In this document: positions 21,029-29,373 of the stretch, piece after piece
Layout: each line of letters begins with the position of its first letter
Numbering within the stretch: position 1 is the stretch's first letter
NCBI RefSeq assembly: GCF_038396615.1
Contig: NZ_CP121689.1
Location: forward strand, 1,438,001-1,502,000
Reading direction: 5' to 3'
DNA length: 64,000 nt
Source: Thermatribacter velox
GTDB taxonomy: Bacteria > Atribacterota > Atribacteria > Atribacterales > Thermatribacteraceae
The notes under the pieces: generated by a model
What the model saw: only the letters and a program-made list of their open reading frames with translations
Databases searched by the model: none
What the model was told of the DNA's origin: nothing
Made by a program: the position numbers and the translations under genes

Positions 21029-22533
21029 GCCACTCTCTCCTTTCTTTTCCAACGCATGAAAACAGGACCTAAAAGCGCTATAACGGTTCCTATAATAAGG
21101 ACCAAAGCTATGGGCCTATTCAGAAAAATGAAGGAACTACCGTGGGAAATAATAAGCGCAGTACGGAAATTTCGTTCCACCATGGGACCAAGAATTAAGG
21201 CCAGAATAATTGGACCCAGAGGAAAATCGTAACGGCGAAACAAAAAACCCAGAATACCCCCGCCAAGCGCCACCCATACGTCAAAAACCCGATTGTTCAG
21301 CGAGAACGAACCGACTATGGACAAAATAACTATGACCGACCACATAATGGGCTTGGGGAGCAAAATAAACCCTCCCACAAAACGAGAAAAGAAAAAGCCA
21401 ATCACCAAGAATATAAGGTTAACAAGCACCATCAGACCAATTACCGTAAAGACGAAATCAGCCCTATCTCGGAACATTGCTGGTCCGGGTTGAACACCAT
21501 ACATGATGAAAGAACCAATCAGCACTGCAGTGACTGCATCACCAGGTATGCCGAGAGACATCATGGTGGTAAGAGCACCGCCCAGGCAAGCATTGTTTGC
21601 AGCACAGGTTGCTGCCAGACCTTCTATTGAACCCTTACCAAATTCCTCCTTACGACGGGACACCCTCCGCGAAAATTCCCAACCCAAAAGCGAAGCAATG
21701 TCAGCCCCCGAACCCGGGATAGCACCAATAATAACTCCTGTAATGCTTCCAATTAATGTTGCAGGAAGAGTCCGGATAAATTCACCTGCGGTAACCAGCA
21801 TTCTTCCCAGCTTTTTACCAACCAGATGCCCTATCTGGGTTTCTGCTTTGCTGCCACTCTCAACACCAGTAAACATTTGATAAAACACTTCACCCAGACC
21901 GAAAATACCAATCATCAAGGGGATAAAGGATATACCACCCAAGAGTTCGGTTGAGCCAAAGCTAAAACGGGGAGTGGCCAGCATGGGGTCAAGCCCTACC
22001 ATAGCCAAAGCAAGACCAATAAAACCGGCAATTAACCCCTTCACAATAGAAGTTCCAGAAACAGCAACCATCATGCTCAAACCGAAAAGACCGAGCGCAA
22101 AATATTCTGGAGGTCCAAAAGAAAGCGCAAAGCGGGCCAGGGGGAAAGCTGCCAGAATAAACACCAGAGAACCAAATAACCCTCCGATCGCTGAGTAGAG
22201 CACGTTAATTCCCAGCGCTAAGCCCGCTTTTCCCTGCTGCACCAGAGGATAGCCATCAAAAGTAGAAGCGATAGAAGCCGGGGTACCCGGTATGTTAATC
22301 AATATCGCTGATATACCACCTGAAAAAATGGCAGAATTCCACACTCCAACTAGTACCGCAAGACCGCTCTGATACGGTAACCAGAAAGTCAACGGAGTAA
22401 GAATAGCTACAGCCATAGTAGCTGTGAGACCTGGCAAGGTCCCAACAATCAGCCCAAGCAACACTCCCATCACAAGGTATAAAAACACATCAGGTTGTAA
22501 TATTTGCACCAAAGCCATTAGCATGTCATTCAT
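21025..22533 (-). CDS. tctA: Tripartite tricarboxylate transporter, large membrane subunit TctA
   Basis: 502 residues with about 12 hydrophobic segments. Family motifs include GLIVGTLPGLTATMAVAILTPLTF near the N-terminus, GGISAILINIPGTPAS and GAIPGSGADIASLLGWE. It forms the secondary-transport channel that receives substrate from the binding protein TctC. The ATG has GGGAGAG upstream. It lies 27 bases after tctB. Confidence 0.95.
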   Translation of the reverse strand: MNDMLMALVQILQPDVFLYLVMGVLLGLIVGTLPGLTATMAVAILTPLTFWLPYQSGLAVLVGVWNSAIFSGGISAILINIPGTPASIASTFDGYPLVQQGKAGLALGINVLYSAIGGLFGSLVFILAAFPLARFALSFGPPEYFALGLFGLSMMVAVSGTSIVKGLIAGFIGLALAMVGLDPMLATPRFSFGSTELLGGISFIPLMIGIFGLGEVFYQMFTGVESGSKAETQIGHLVGKKLGRMLVTAGEFIRTLPATLIGSITGVIIGAIPGSGADIASLLGWEFSRRVSRRKEEFGKGSIEGLAATCAANNACLGGALTTMMSLGIPGDAVTAVLIGSFIMYGVQPGPAMFRDRADFVFTVIGLMVLVNLIFLVIGFFFSRFVGGFILLPKPIMWSVIVILSIVGSFSLNNRVFDVWVALGGGILGFLFRRYDFPLGPIILALILGPMVERNFRTALIISHGSSFIFLNRPIALVLIIGTVIALLGPVFMRWKRKERVA

Positions 22534-22560
22534 GGCTACTCTCCCACAATTATTGAGATG

Positions 22561-22989
22561 TCAGAAAAACCTAACCCGGAAAGCTTGAGTGAAGAGAAAG
22601 TAAACTCCAACCGAAATTAACCCTGAAGACAGCAATGAAAAAAGCGGCTTCAGCTTCATAACATATTGAATAAAGAAAAGATAGAGCAAAGTGTTCACCA
22701 AAAAGGAGCCTCGTCCCCACAAAAGCAGGTAAACCACAGTAGCTGCAATCAAAAGCAAGAGGCGAAACGCTGATGGTAAATTCACAGGAGATTTCTCTTC
22801 ATGCTTTCTCTTTTTTAGACCCTGAAAAAACAGCAAACTACCCAGAATAACCAGACCAAAAGCCACAATACGAGGAAAAAGAGCCGGGTCCAGAGCATAA
22901 CTCAAAACACCTCTGGGGAGCAAAGCGGCTCCCCAGAAGATGAAAATACCCAAAGCAACTGTAGCGAGACCAAAAATTAAATCAGCCAC
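22561..22989 (-). CDS. tctB: Tripartite tricarboxylate transporter, small membrane subunit TctB
   Basis: 142 residues from a GTG, with four hydrophobic segments: LIFGLATVALGIFIFWGAALL, FPRIVAFGLVILGSLLFFQG, then two near the C-terminus. Length and topology fit TctB, the small partner of TctA. It lies between tctC and tctA. Its ribosome site is weak. Confidence 0.88.
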   Translation of the reverse strand: MADLIFGLATVALGIFIFWGAALLPRGVLSYALDPALFPRIVAFGLVILGSLLFFQGLKKRKHEEKSPVNLPSAFRLLLLIAATVVYLLLWGRGSFLVNTLLYLFFIQYVMKLKPLFSLLSSGLISVGVYFLFTQAFRVRFF

Positions 22990-23008
22990 GTCAGTGTTTT
23001 AATCTCGG

Positions 23009-23983
23009 CTATTTTCCAGATTTACCCATTGCCCGGGGTATGAGCTCCATATACATCTCGTACTGCTGTTTGGCAAACTCTGCAAAAGAGGGACCGTCGA
23101 GATAGGCAAGCTGAATACCTCGCTCTTTCATAACCCTGGTGAAGGTCTCTGAGTTGAAAGCCTTGTAAAAAGCATCTGCGATTTTATCGTACACCTCTTT
23201 AGGAGTACCTTTTGGCAAAGCAAATCCACCCCAGGCCATTACGTTGATATCGTAACCCAGTTCTTTAGCCGTAGGCACATCGGGGAAAAGCTCGGTACGG
23301 GAGTCTCCCAGAACAGCGAGCATGCGCAAATCGCCTGATTGCACTCCCGAGAGCACTTCTGATGGACTGCAGGTTACCGCATGGATATGCCCTCCCAGAA
23401 GAGCAGCAACGCTGGGAGCCGCGCCATCAAAAGGAACAAAGGTGAATTTAACACCCAGCGCTTCCTCAAGAGCCAGACCAGCAATATGCCAGATAGAACC
23501 CGTGCCGGAAGTCCCAACCAGTATCTCGCCCGGATGTTCCTTGGCGTAGGCAACAAATTCCTCGAAAGTTTTATAAGGTGCGTCGGAACGGACCGTTAAA
23601 GCTGCAGGAACAATGTTAGTTCTCATTATAAGGTCAAAATCATCAGGCGAAATGTCAGCATAACCCAGAGCCTTTACCATGGAAAGCTCCACAGGCACAT
23701 ACCCAATTGTGTACCCGTCAGGCTTACTTTCTTTCAACTTTCCCATAGCAATGGCCCCCGAAGCACCGGTAATGTTAGTGGCAGTAATAGGCACGCCTAA
23801 AAACTCCTGAGCCGCAGCAGCCATAGCCCTTCCCACAGCATCGGAAACGCCTCCCGGTGCAGCCTGAATTATTAGGAGGATTTCTTTCTCCGGAAAGTCA
23901 GCACTGGCAACACCAGTCAGAAATACAAAAGAAAAAAGAGCTAAAACCAGTACCCCAACCACAAAAACCCTATTTTTTCTCAT
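23009..23983 (-). CDS. tctC: Tripartite tricarboxylate transporter substrate-binding protein TctC
   Basis: 324 residues with a signal peptide (about 1-28, ending GVASA). It has the Bug/TctC fold: FPEKEILLIIQAAPGGVSDAVGRA, ITGASGAIAMGKL, LVGTSGTGSIWHIAG and LAVLGDSRTELFPDVPTAKELG. It captures a carboxylate outside the membrane for TctAB. It is the first gene of the operon, with a good promoter upstream. GAPGG/PGGVSD-type sequence supports carboxylate binding, but the ligand is unknown. Confidence 0.94.
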   Translation of the reverse strand: MRKNRVFVVGVLVLALFSFVFLTGVASADFPEKEILLIIQAAPGGVSDAVGRAMAAAAQEFLGVPITATNITGASGAIAMGKLKESKPDGYTIGYVPVELSMVKALGYADISPDDFDLIMRTNIVPAALTVRSDAPYKTFEEFVAYAKEHPGEILVGTSGTGSIWHIAGLALEEALGVKFTFVPFDGAAPSVAALLGGHIHAVTCSPSEVLSGVQSGDLRMLAVLGDSRTELFPDVPTAKELGYDINVMAWGGFALPKGTPKEVYDKIADAFYKAFNSETFTRVMKERGIQLAYLDGPSFAEFAKQQYEMYMELIPRAMGKSGK

Positions 23984-24026
23984 AGCTGGTTACCCCCCTC
24001 ATAAAGGTTGAATAGCTTACTTTTCA

Positions 24027-24055
24027 ATTGTAACAGAACAATTTTCACTAAACAA
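24027..24055 (-). promoter_or_regulatory. Promoter of tctCBA operon
   Basis: On the minus strand, TTGTTT (24050-24055), a 17-base spacer and TACAAT (24027-24032), 43 bases before the tctC start. Confidence 0.72.
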
Positions 24056-24121
24056 CATGTACTATTAGTTTTCAGCTTTATCTACGCCTTTATAGAACCA
24101 AAATCACCTACCCGGCTCAAT

Positions 24122-24150
24122 TTGACAAATCTCCAAACTTCCTTTACAAT
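24122..24150 (+). promoter_or_regulatory. Promoter of riboswitch-ribU
   Basis: TTGACA (24122-24127), a 17-base spacer and TACAAT (24145-24150), close to the sigma-70 consensus. It lies about 30 bases before the FMN aptamer. Confidence 0.85.
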
Positions 24151-24184
24151 CATCTCGGTTTTTCTAAAAAACAAATAATAAAAA

Positions 24185-24327
24185 GCTTCTTCAGGGCAGG
24201 GTGAGGGCAGAAGTCCGATTCCCGACCGGCGGTGAGAGGTGGAAAGCCTCAAGCCCGCGAGCCCCAAAGGGGGGTTGATCCGGTGCAAATCCGGAGCCGA
24301 CGGTAAAGTCCGGATGGGAGAAGAAGC
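24185..24327 (+). ncRNA. FMN riboswitch (RFN element) upstream of ribU
   Basis: A canonical aptamer: P1 is GCTTCTTC with GAAGAAGC (24320-24327). The core has AGGGCAGGGTGAGGGCAG, ATTCCCGACCGGCGGTGA, AAGCCCGCGAGCC, GATCCGGTGCAAATCCGG, AGCCGACGGTAAAGTCCGG and ATGGGAGAAG. The downstream terminator makes this an attenuation switch that turns the riboflavin transporter off when FMN is plentiful. Confidence 0.97.
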
Positions 24328-24337
24328 GAAGCCCACA

Positions 24338-24366
24338 AGCCCTGAAAAAACTTTCAGGGCTTTTTT
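24338..24366 (+). terminator. Riboswitch terminator before ribU
   Basis: AGCCCTGAA, loop AAAACT, TTCAGGGCT, then T6. The 5' arm GCCCTGAA (24339-24346) can pair instead with TTCAGGGC at 24190-24197 inside the aptamer P1/J region, an alternative antiterminator. Confidence 0.92.
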
Positions 24367-24400
24367 GCCTCCTGAAGAAGCAAAAAGGGAGGTAAAAACC

Positions 24401-24976
24401 TTGAAAAAGCTGGTCTACGGCGCTGCTTTAAGCGGACTCTCTCTGGTTATCAGTCTTTTAATTCACTTCCCCATTATCCCCCAGGCTCCCTTTTTGCTCT
24501 ACGACCCTGGTGACGTCCCAGTGTTAATAGCCGGCTTTAAGTTTGGAGCACCACTGGGAATAATGGTTACTGCTATTGTTGCCGTGCTCTTTGGACTCAT
24601 CACCGGCGAGGGCGGACCCTGGGGTATCCTGATGCACTTTCTGGCAACAGGAACCTATGTGCTGGTAGCAAGCCTCATCTATTCCAAAAACCGAACCAGA
24701 CAGGGCGCCCTGCTCGGGCTGATTGTAGCCCCCCTTTTCATGACCGGGGTAATGGTACTTGCCAATTTGGTGGTAACTCCCATATATCTTGGTGTAGAAA
24801 GGAATGTTGTGGTTGGAATGCTTCTTCCTGCCATCATACCTTTCAACTTACTAAAAGGAACCATCAACGGCGCACTCACTTTCCTCTTATACAAGAAGGT
24901 GAGTCACATTTTGGAAGAGCCCGCAAAAGCTAAAAAAGTGGCTGTTAGCGCTCAGGAAAACGGTCGTTCTTACTAA
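24401..24976 (+). CDS. ribU: Riboflavin ECF transporter S component RibU
   Basis: 191 residues from a TTG at 24401 with GGGAGG nine bases upstream. The earlier in-frame ATG lies inside the riboswitch and is not the start. Six membrane segments are evident. The RibU-type loop YDPGDVPVLIAGFKFGAPLG is followed by ITGEGGPWGILMHFLATG. It is the substrate-binding subunit of an energy-coupling-factor importer, and the shared ATPase/T module would be encoded elsewhere. The FMN riboswitch supports the riboflavin assignment. Its end overlaps the convergent alkyltransferase gene by 32 bases. Confidence 0.94.
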   Translation: MKKLVYGAALSGLSLVISLLIHFPIIPQAPFLLYDPGDVPVLIAGFKFGAPLGIMVTAIVAVLFGLITGEGGPWGILMHFLATGTYVLVASLIYSKNRTRQGALLGLIVAPLFMTGVMVLANLVVTPIYLGVERNVVVGMLLPAIIPFNLLKGTINGALTFLLYKKVSHILEEPAKAKKVAVSAQENGRSY

Positions 24977-25493
24977 TTTCCAGAGAAAGCAGGAGGATTT
25001 TCCAGCGCAAACCGTAGCTGGAAAATCCTCCTAAACCTCTTTTGCCCACCACTCGATGGCAGGGCAGAAGAACAGGAAAAGGGTTTTTGCTCAGTGCTAA
25101 ACCCACTGCCCTCTGTGCCTGGGGCTTACCAACTCTCTGAGCCAGCTCCTGGTAAGTAATGACTTCACCCCAGGCGATAGTTTTGAGTTCCCAAAGAACG
25201 CTCCTTGTAAAAGGAGTAAAGCGTTCAATATAAAAATTGAAAGCAGGCATAAAATCGGGCAGAGGATTCGCAAAATAGGCTTCTAAAAATTCCTCAACTT
25301 CTCCCCGACCAGTATTCAAAAAAAGTTTTTTGCCCTGACAAAAGGGGTCTTGCTTCAAAAAGGAAAGCAGATATTCTTCCTTCAACCAGGCAGGAAGAAC
25401 CACGCGCAAAAGAGCATCACCATAGTACGCCGTAAGGCCTGTCCCCCAAGGCGTATCATAAAAACGATAATAAACACAATTCCGAGCTAACAC
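24945..25493 (-). CDS. ogt: Methylated-DNA--protein-cysteine methyltransferase (Ogt/MGMT type)
   Basis: 182 residues from a GTG. The C-terminal catalytic domain has VLWELKTIAWGEVITYQELA, RAVGLALSKNPFPVLLPCHRVVG (shown in pieces: active site PCHRVV with the acceptor Cys) and GGFSSYGLRWK. It transfers alkyl groups from O6-alkylguanine to its own cysteine. It overlaps the epimerase stop by a few bases, and a 16-bp inverted repeat lies within its last codons. Confidence 0.95.
   Translation of the reverse strand: MLARNCVYYRFYDTPWGTGLTAYYGDALLRVVLPAWLKEEYLLSFLKQDPFCQGKKLFLNTGRGEVEEFLEAYFANPLPDFMPAFNFYIERFTPFTRSVLWELKTIAWGEVITYQELAQRVGKPQAQRAVGLALSKNPFPVLLPCHRVVGKRGLGGFSSYGLRWKILLLSLEISKNDRFPER
24991..25032. 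repeat. 16-bp perfect inverted repeat inside the ogt 3' end
   Basis: Arms AGGAGGATTTTCCAGC (24991-25006) and GCTGGAAAATCCTCCT (25017-25032), with a 10-base loop. It sits within codons for FSSYGLRWKILL of the alkyltransferase and just past the ribU stop, so it can form a hairpin at the end of the ribU transcript. Confidence 0.9.
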
Positions 25494-26155
25494 CGCTCAC
25501 AAAACTCCCTGAAGCGGAGAGCAGCAACCTTTACATCTTCTTTACCAGAAAAAATGCTGGAAGTACCGGCAACAAAAACGTTGGCACCTGCTCTTTTAAG
25601 CAGGGGAACCGTTTTTTCGCCAATACCTCCGTCCACTTCAATGTCCAGCTGCCTATTTTTTTCAACCAGCATTTTGCGGACTACTTCAACCTTGGTTACT
25701 GCTTCGGGAATAAACCGCTGACCCACAAAACCTGGATCCACAGTCATAACCAGCACTAAATCAAGATAGGGCAAAAAGTATTCCAGCACAGAAGGAGGCG
25801 TGGCAGGTGAAAGAGCCACTCCTACTTTTTTCTGGTGCTTTTTGATGAGGTCAATCAGGTGATAGACTCGGGTCGTGGTTTCCACGTGAAAAGTGATGAT
25901 GTCAGCCCCCAACTCTGCAAAAAGAGGTATGAAACGCTCTGGATCCTGCACCATCAGGTGGACATCAAAAAGCAGGTGTGTTTGGGGACGGAGCTTGCGC
26001 ATTAAATTAGTGCCAATAGCAAAATTGGGCACGAAATGCCCGTCCATAATATCTATGTGGAGCATGTCCACTCCACCTTCTTCCAGCTTCCTCACTTCAG
26101 AAAGCAAGTGCAGATAATCAGCGCAGTCCAACGAAGCAGAGATTTTAATCGACAA
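25487..26155 (-). CDS. Ribulose-phosphate 3-epimerase family protein
   Basis: About 223 residues from the TTG at 26155, chosen because AAGGGGG lies eight bases upstream; the frame is open further. It is a TIM barrel with HIDIMDGHFVPN (metal His and catalytic Asp), HLMVQDPERF, MTVDPGFVGQRF and EVDGGIGEKT. It interconverts ketopentose or ketohexose phosphates at C3. Its place behind two sugar/polyol dehydrogenases suggests a catabolic epimerase (for example an allulose-6-phosphate type) as readily as Rpe itself. Confidence 0.88.
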   Translation of the reverse strand: MSIKISASLDCADYLHLLSEVRKLEEGGVDMLHIDIMDGHFVPNFAIGTNLMRKLRPQTHLLFDVHLMVQDPERFIPLFAELGADIITFHVETTTRVYHLIDLIKKHQKKVGVALSPATPPSVLEYFLPYLDLVLVMTVDPGFVGQRFIPEAVTKVEVVRKMLVEKNRQLDIEVDGGIGEKTVPLLKRAGANVFVAGTSSIFSGKEDVKVAALRFREFCERC

Positions 26156-27191
26156 CGGAAATTCCCCCTTCAGCCCAAGGAGCAATAATTACCTTGGAGT
26201 AAAAAACCTCTTTGCGAAGCATGGCTTCCAAAAAACCGGGAACCTCGTGAAGAGGTAAAAGATGCGAAATCACTCTTTTAAGAGTCCCTCTTTCCGCTTT
26301 CGCCAGCTGCAAAACCCGTTCCCAGTCAGAATCAAAAGCAGTAAAATGAGAGTTCCAGCTACCCAAAAGCGTTAATTCCTTGCGAAGAATGAGACTAAAA
26401 TGTTTAGGGGTAATGGTAAATTCTTTTTCCTGGTTACCCAGCAAAACCAGAGTACCTCTTTTCTGCACCCGGAAAAAGGATTGTAAAAAGGCAGAAGAGT
26501 TCCCCGAAGCCTCAAAGACTTTCTCAAAGAGCAGGTCCTCTTCTTCATTGGGCGACATTATTACATCAAATGCAAAACGCTTTGCAAAATCCCGACGCCG
26601 GGGGTCAACCTCAAAGCCAGCCACCAAAGATGCACCGCTCAACCGAGCCCAATAGCCAGTTAAAAGGCCAATAGGACCCAGGCCAAACACAGCTACTCGG
26701 TCACCTGGGGATATCAAAGCACGGCGGACGGCGTGCAAGGTTACTGCAGCCGGCTCGGTAAGCGCACCTTCTTCAAAGGAAACTTCGTCCGGCAAAGCAA
26801 CCAGATTGTGAACCGGGGCGACTACATACTCTGCAAAAGCCCCGTTCCTGCGAGAACCCAGGTAATCATAGGCATCACAGAGTTCGAAATACCCAGATTC
26901 ACAAAACGCACACTTGCGACAGGGAATAAGCGGATAAACAGTAACCTTCTCCCCAACCCATTTTTCGCCAAGGTCGCATCCCGCTTTCACCACTTCTCCC
27001 GCAAACTCGTGTCCCGGGACAAGTGGGTAAAAATAGGCAAGGTCACCAAAAATCCTTGGTAAGTCTGAACCACAAATACCACAGGCCCATACCTTAACCA
27101 GCACTTCGCCCTTACCAGGCTGCGGTAAGGGTACTTCTTCCAGAACCAGCTGCCCTTTGCTTTTGAGAACCAGCGCTCTCATCGTATTCAC
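26145..27191 (-). CDS. Zinc-dependent medium-chain dehydrogenase (sugar-alcohol phosphate type)
   Basis: 348 residues from a GTG that overlaps the previous stop (GTGA). The catalytic zinc site is C in CGICGSD, with GHEFAGEV. The structural zinc loop is CRKCAFCESGYFELC. The nucleotide-binding motif is VFGLGPIGLLTG. It most resembles galactitol-1-phosphate/sorbitol dehydrogenases. It likely oxidises a polyol or polyol phosphate to a keto sugar for the adjacent epimerase. Substrate assignment is inference. Confidence 0.88.
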   Translation of the reverse strand: MNTMRALVLKSKGQLVLEEVPLPQPGKGEVLVKVWACGICGSDLPRIFGDLAYFYPLVPGHEFAGEVVKAGCDLGEKWVGEKVTVYPLIPCRKCAFCESGYFELCDAYDYLGSRRNGAFAEYVVAPVHNLVALPDEVSFEEGALTEPAAVTLHAVRRALISPGDRVAVFGLGPIGLLTGYWARLSGASLVAGFEVDPRRRDFAKRFAFDVIMSPNEEEDLLFEKVFEASGNSSAFLQSFFRVQKRGTLVLLGNQEKEFTITPKHFSLILRKELTLLGSWNSHFTAFDSDWERVLQLAKAERGTLKRVISHLLPLHEVPGFLEAMLRKEVFYSKVIIAPWAEGGISVVD

Positions 27192-28225
27192 GGATTAACC
27201 ACAACCTTTAATCCCTGATGAGACTCTGCAACTTCAAAAGCTTTATGGATTTCAGAAAGCGGGAAGCGGTGAGTAATATATTGGGAAGCTTTCACCATTC
27301 CCTTTTCCATTACTTGAAGAGCCTTATGGTGATGCCTGGGCAAACTCCCATGGCTCCCCAGGAGCATACACTCTTTATAGTGAATGAGGTTACTGTCAAT
27401 GCTAATCTTTCGAGACCCTTTAGGTAACCCACCAAAAAAGTTGACCCTTCCCCGATGGCGAACCAGTTCAAGCGCCAGCTCCTGGGCATCGGGCGAAGCG
27501 CAAGCCACCATTACCACATCAATTCCCTCTCCATGAGTTACCTCCATAACTTTATCTATCAAATGTTCATCGCCAGAAAGAAAATAGTGGTCAGCACCGA
27601 ACTGCTTGGCGGTTTCCAATCGGCTTAAAGAACGTTGAATAACTATTATATTGGTAGCGCCCATATAGCGGCCCATTTCAATCATCATACAACCGATTGG
27701 CCCTGCGCCAATAATTCCCAGCGTATCTCCAACACCCAGAGAGCTCATTTCCAAGCCGTTTATAGCACAAGCCAGAGGTTCAGCAAGGGCTGCTTCGTCA
27801 AAGGAAAGAGAATCAGGTATATGATGCACCGCTCCCTGAATCACAGTAAGCTTATTCAAAAGAATGTACTCGGCAAAACCTCCCGGAAACTGATACCCTA
27901 TGGCGTAGTTTATGGCACAGTTGGTGCCCATGCCATTCTGGCACCAGTAGCACTCTCCACAGGGAACATCTGCCCCTATAGCTACCCGGTCACCAGGTTT
28001 AAATTTCTTCACCCCTTCTCCAACTTCGACCACTTCACCAGCAATTTCATGACCAACTATTTGGGGAAAGTGAACTCGGGGATTACCGTAATGCATTATT
28101 CTGATATCGGAACCACATATCGCACAGGAACGAACCCGGACCAGAACTTCCCCCTCTGCAACTTGGTAATCGGGGACTTCTTCTACCACCAGTTGATCAA
28201 TGCCTCTGAGAAGCGCTGCCCTCAT
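27188..28225 (-). CDS. Zinc-dependent medium-chain alcohol/polyol dehydrogenase
   Basis: 345 residues. The catalytic zinc motif is CAICGSDIRIMH, then GHEIAGEVVEVGEG. The structural zinc cysteines are in CGECYWCQNGMGTNC, and the Rossmann motif is IIGAGPIGCMMIEMG. It is an L-iditol/threonine dehydrogenase-like enzyme and the first gene of a four-gene unit (two dehydrogenases, epimerase, ogt). The start has GGGGGAGG upstream and lies 29 bases after the hairpin of the preceding operon. Confidence 0.9.
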   Translation of the reverse strand: MRAALLRGIDQLVVEEVPDYQVAEGEVLVRVRSCAICGSDIRIMHYGNPRVHFPQIVGHEIAGEVVEVGEGVKKFKPGDRVAIGADVPCGECYWCQNGMGTNCAINYAIGYQFPGGFAEYILLNKLTVIQGAVHHIPDSLSFDEAALAEPLACAINGLEMSSLGVGDTLGIIGAGPIGCMMIEMGRYMGATNIIVIQRSLSRLETAKQFGADHYFLSGDEHLIDKVMEVTHGEGIDVVMVACASPDAQELALELVRHRGRVNFFGGLPKGSRKISIDSNLIHYKECMLLGSHGSLPRHHHKALQVMEKGMVKASQYITHRFPLSEIHKAFEVAESHQGLKVVVNP

Positions 28226-28254
28226 CGTTTACCTCCCCCAATTAATATATGAAC

Positions 28255-28298
28255 AAAGCATAGCCCTGCAAAGATTCGTTGCAGGGCTATGCTTTTTG
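28255..28298 (-). terminator. Terminator after the ccdA-osmC operon
   Basis: A perfect long stem, AAAGCATAGCCCTGCAA with TTGCAGGGCTATGCTTT. It lies 29 bases past the OsmC stop and immediately before the dehydrogenase gene. Confidence 0.88.
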
Positions 28299-28326
28299 TC
28301 AAACATGTACTCTGTAACCTTAAATC

Positions 28327-28764
28327 TCAAGCTTTAACAAACGTACCACTAACTTGGGTACCCTTGCCCAGGGTATCAGAAACCGGACACCTCTTCTCTG
28401 CTTCTTGCATCAGCACCTTGAGTTGTTCATCGCTGAGATTACCCTTGACCTTCACTGTGTAGCGCACAGCAAGAAATCCTGGACGGACCAGGTTATACTG
28501 GCCCATGAAGCCCCGGGGATCCAGGTCGCCCTCTGCCTCCACTTCTACGCCCTCAACGGGCAAGTTTTTCTCCTGAGCAACCACCCTGACAACGATGCCC
28601 AAGCACCCAATTAAAGAAGCAAGCAACCCTTCAACCGGGTTGGGGGCTGAGTCTTTGCCACCCAAATTCTCCGGTTCATCAAACGCCATTTGAAACTGAC
28701 GTACCTGGACATCTACTCGCAAGCCTTCCTGAAGCTTGCCACTCGCCTTAAATGTTAACGCCAT
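28327..28764 (-). CDS. OsmC family protein (peroxide-related or redox)
   Basis: 145 residues from the ATG at 28764, with GGGAGG eight bases upstream. It has the OsmC fold with two conserved cysteines, in SLIGCLGIVV and EKRCPVSDTLGKGT. Family members reduce organic hydroperoxides with thiols. A second, different OsmC protein lies at 59356-59748. It is the last gene of the long minus-strand operon, 17 bases after the pyruvate-kinase-like gene. Confidence 0.9.
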   Translation of the reverse strand: MALTFKASGKLQEGLRVDVQVRQFQMAFDEPENLGGKDSAPNPVEGLLASLIGCLGIVVRVVAQEKNLPVEGVEVEAEGDLDPRGFMGQYNLVRPGFLAVRYTVKVKGNLSDEQLKVLMQEAEKRCPVSDTLGKGTQVSGTFVKA

Positions 28765-28781
28765 GTCGTAAACCTCCCTAT

Positions 28782-29360
28782 TCAGTATTTTGGAAAACAC
28801 AGCACTTCACAGATTTTGAGTTTGAAAAAGGAATTCTGGTGCGCTGCACGTAATACCAAAGCAGTATCAGCGCCCCTGCCGCTCCCGCCAATAGAAATGA
28901 TTTCCCGATCAGTAGGTACACATCCTGCATCAGCAGCCATAATGGCTACCTCCACAGCTACTTTAAAGCCCTGAGAAATGCGACGATAGCTTTCAGCAAT
29001 CACTTCAGGTATGCTCAGGCCACCAAATTTTTCCCGAAAAGAACGATTGATGCCACTCAGAGCGTGAGAAGCCATAACTATCGAAACGCCAGCTTCGGTA
29101 AGCTTTTCTCTGGTTTCAGAAGAGAGGGAAATGCTGTCTCCTCCATTAAAACCACAGTGATAGGTAACCGCAACCAGCTTGCCCAAAAAAGCACGCTGTT
29201 GAGCTTTCTCAAGAAGCCTGAGCGCAGTATCACCACTGCTTGTGGCCACCACAAGGTGCTCAATTTTATCCTGAAGGGCTCTTTCCAGAGCTAAATCCAG
29301 GGTAAGGTCAGTATTCCCTGCTCCGGGTTTATCAAAGTAAATGATTTCCTTTCTTTCCAC
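28782..29360 (-). CDS. Pyruvate kinase C-terminal (alpha/beta) domain-like protein
   Basis: About 192 residues from the GTG at 29360 (GAGGGGG eight bases upstream; an in-frame GTG lies at 29369). The sequence DKIEHLVVATSSGDTALRLLE resembles the pyruvate kinase C-terminal domain with no catalytic barrel. It ends with DREIISIGGSGRGADTALVL. Stand-alone copies are common in archaea and anaerobes and their function is not established. It follows phoU directly. Confidence 0.8.
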   Translation of the reverse strand: MERKEIIYFDKPGAGNTDLTLDLALERALQDKIEHLVVATSSGDTALRLLEKAQQRAFLGKLVAVTYHCGFNGGDSISLSSETREKLTEAGVSIVMASHALSGINRSFREKFGGLSIPEVIAESYRRISQGFKVAVEVAIMAADAGCVPTDREIISIGGSGRGADTALVLRAAHQNSFFKLKICEVLCFPKY

Positions 29361-29373
29361 AGCCTCCACCCCC

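Noticed and set aside
24239-24400. Upstream extension of the ribU frame
   Set aside because: The earlier ATG lies inside the FMN riboswitch aptamer; the TTG at 24401 has a proper ribosome site.
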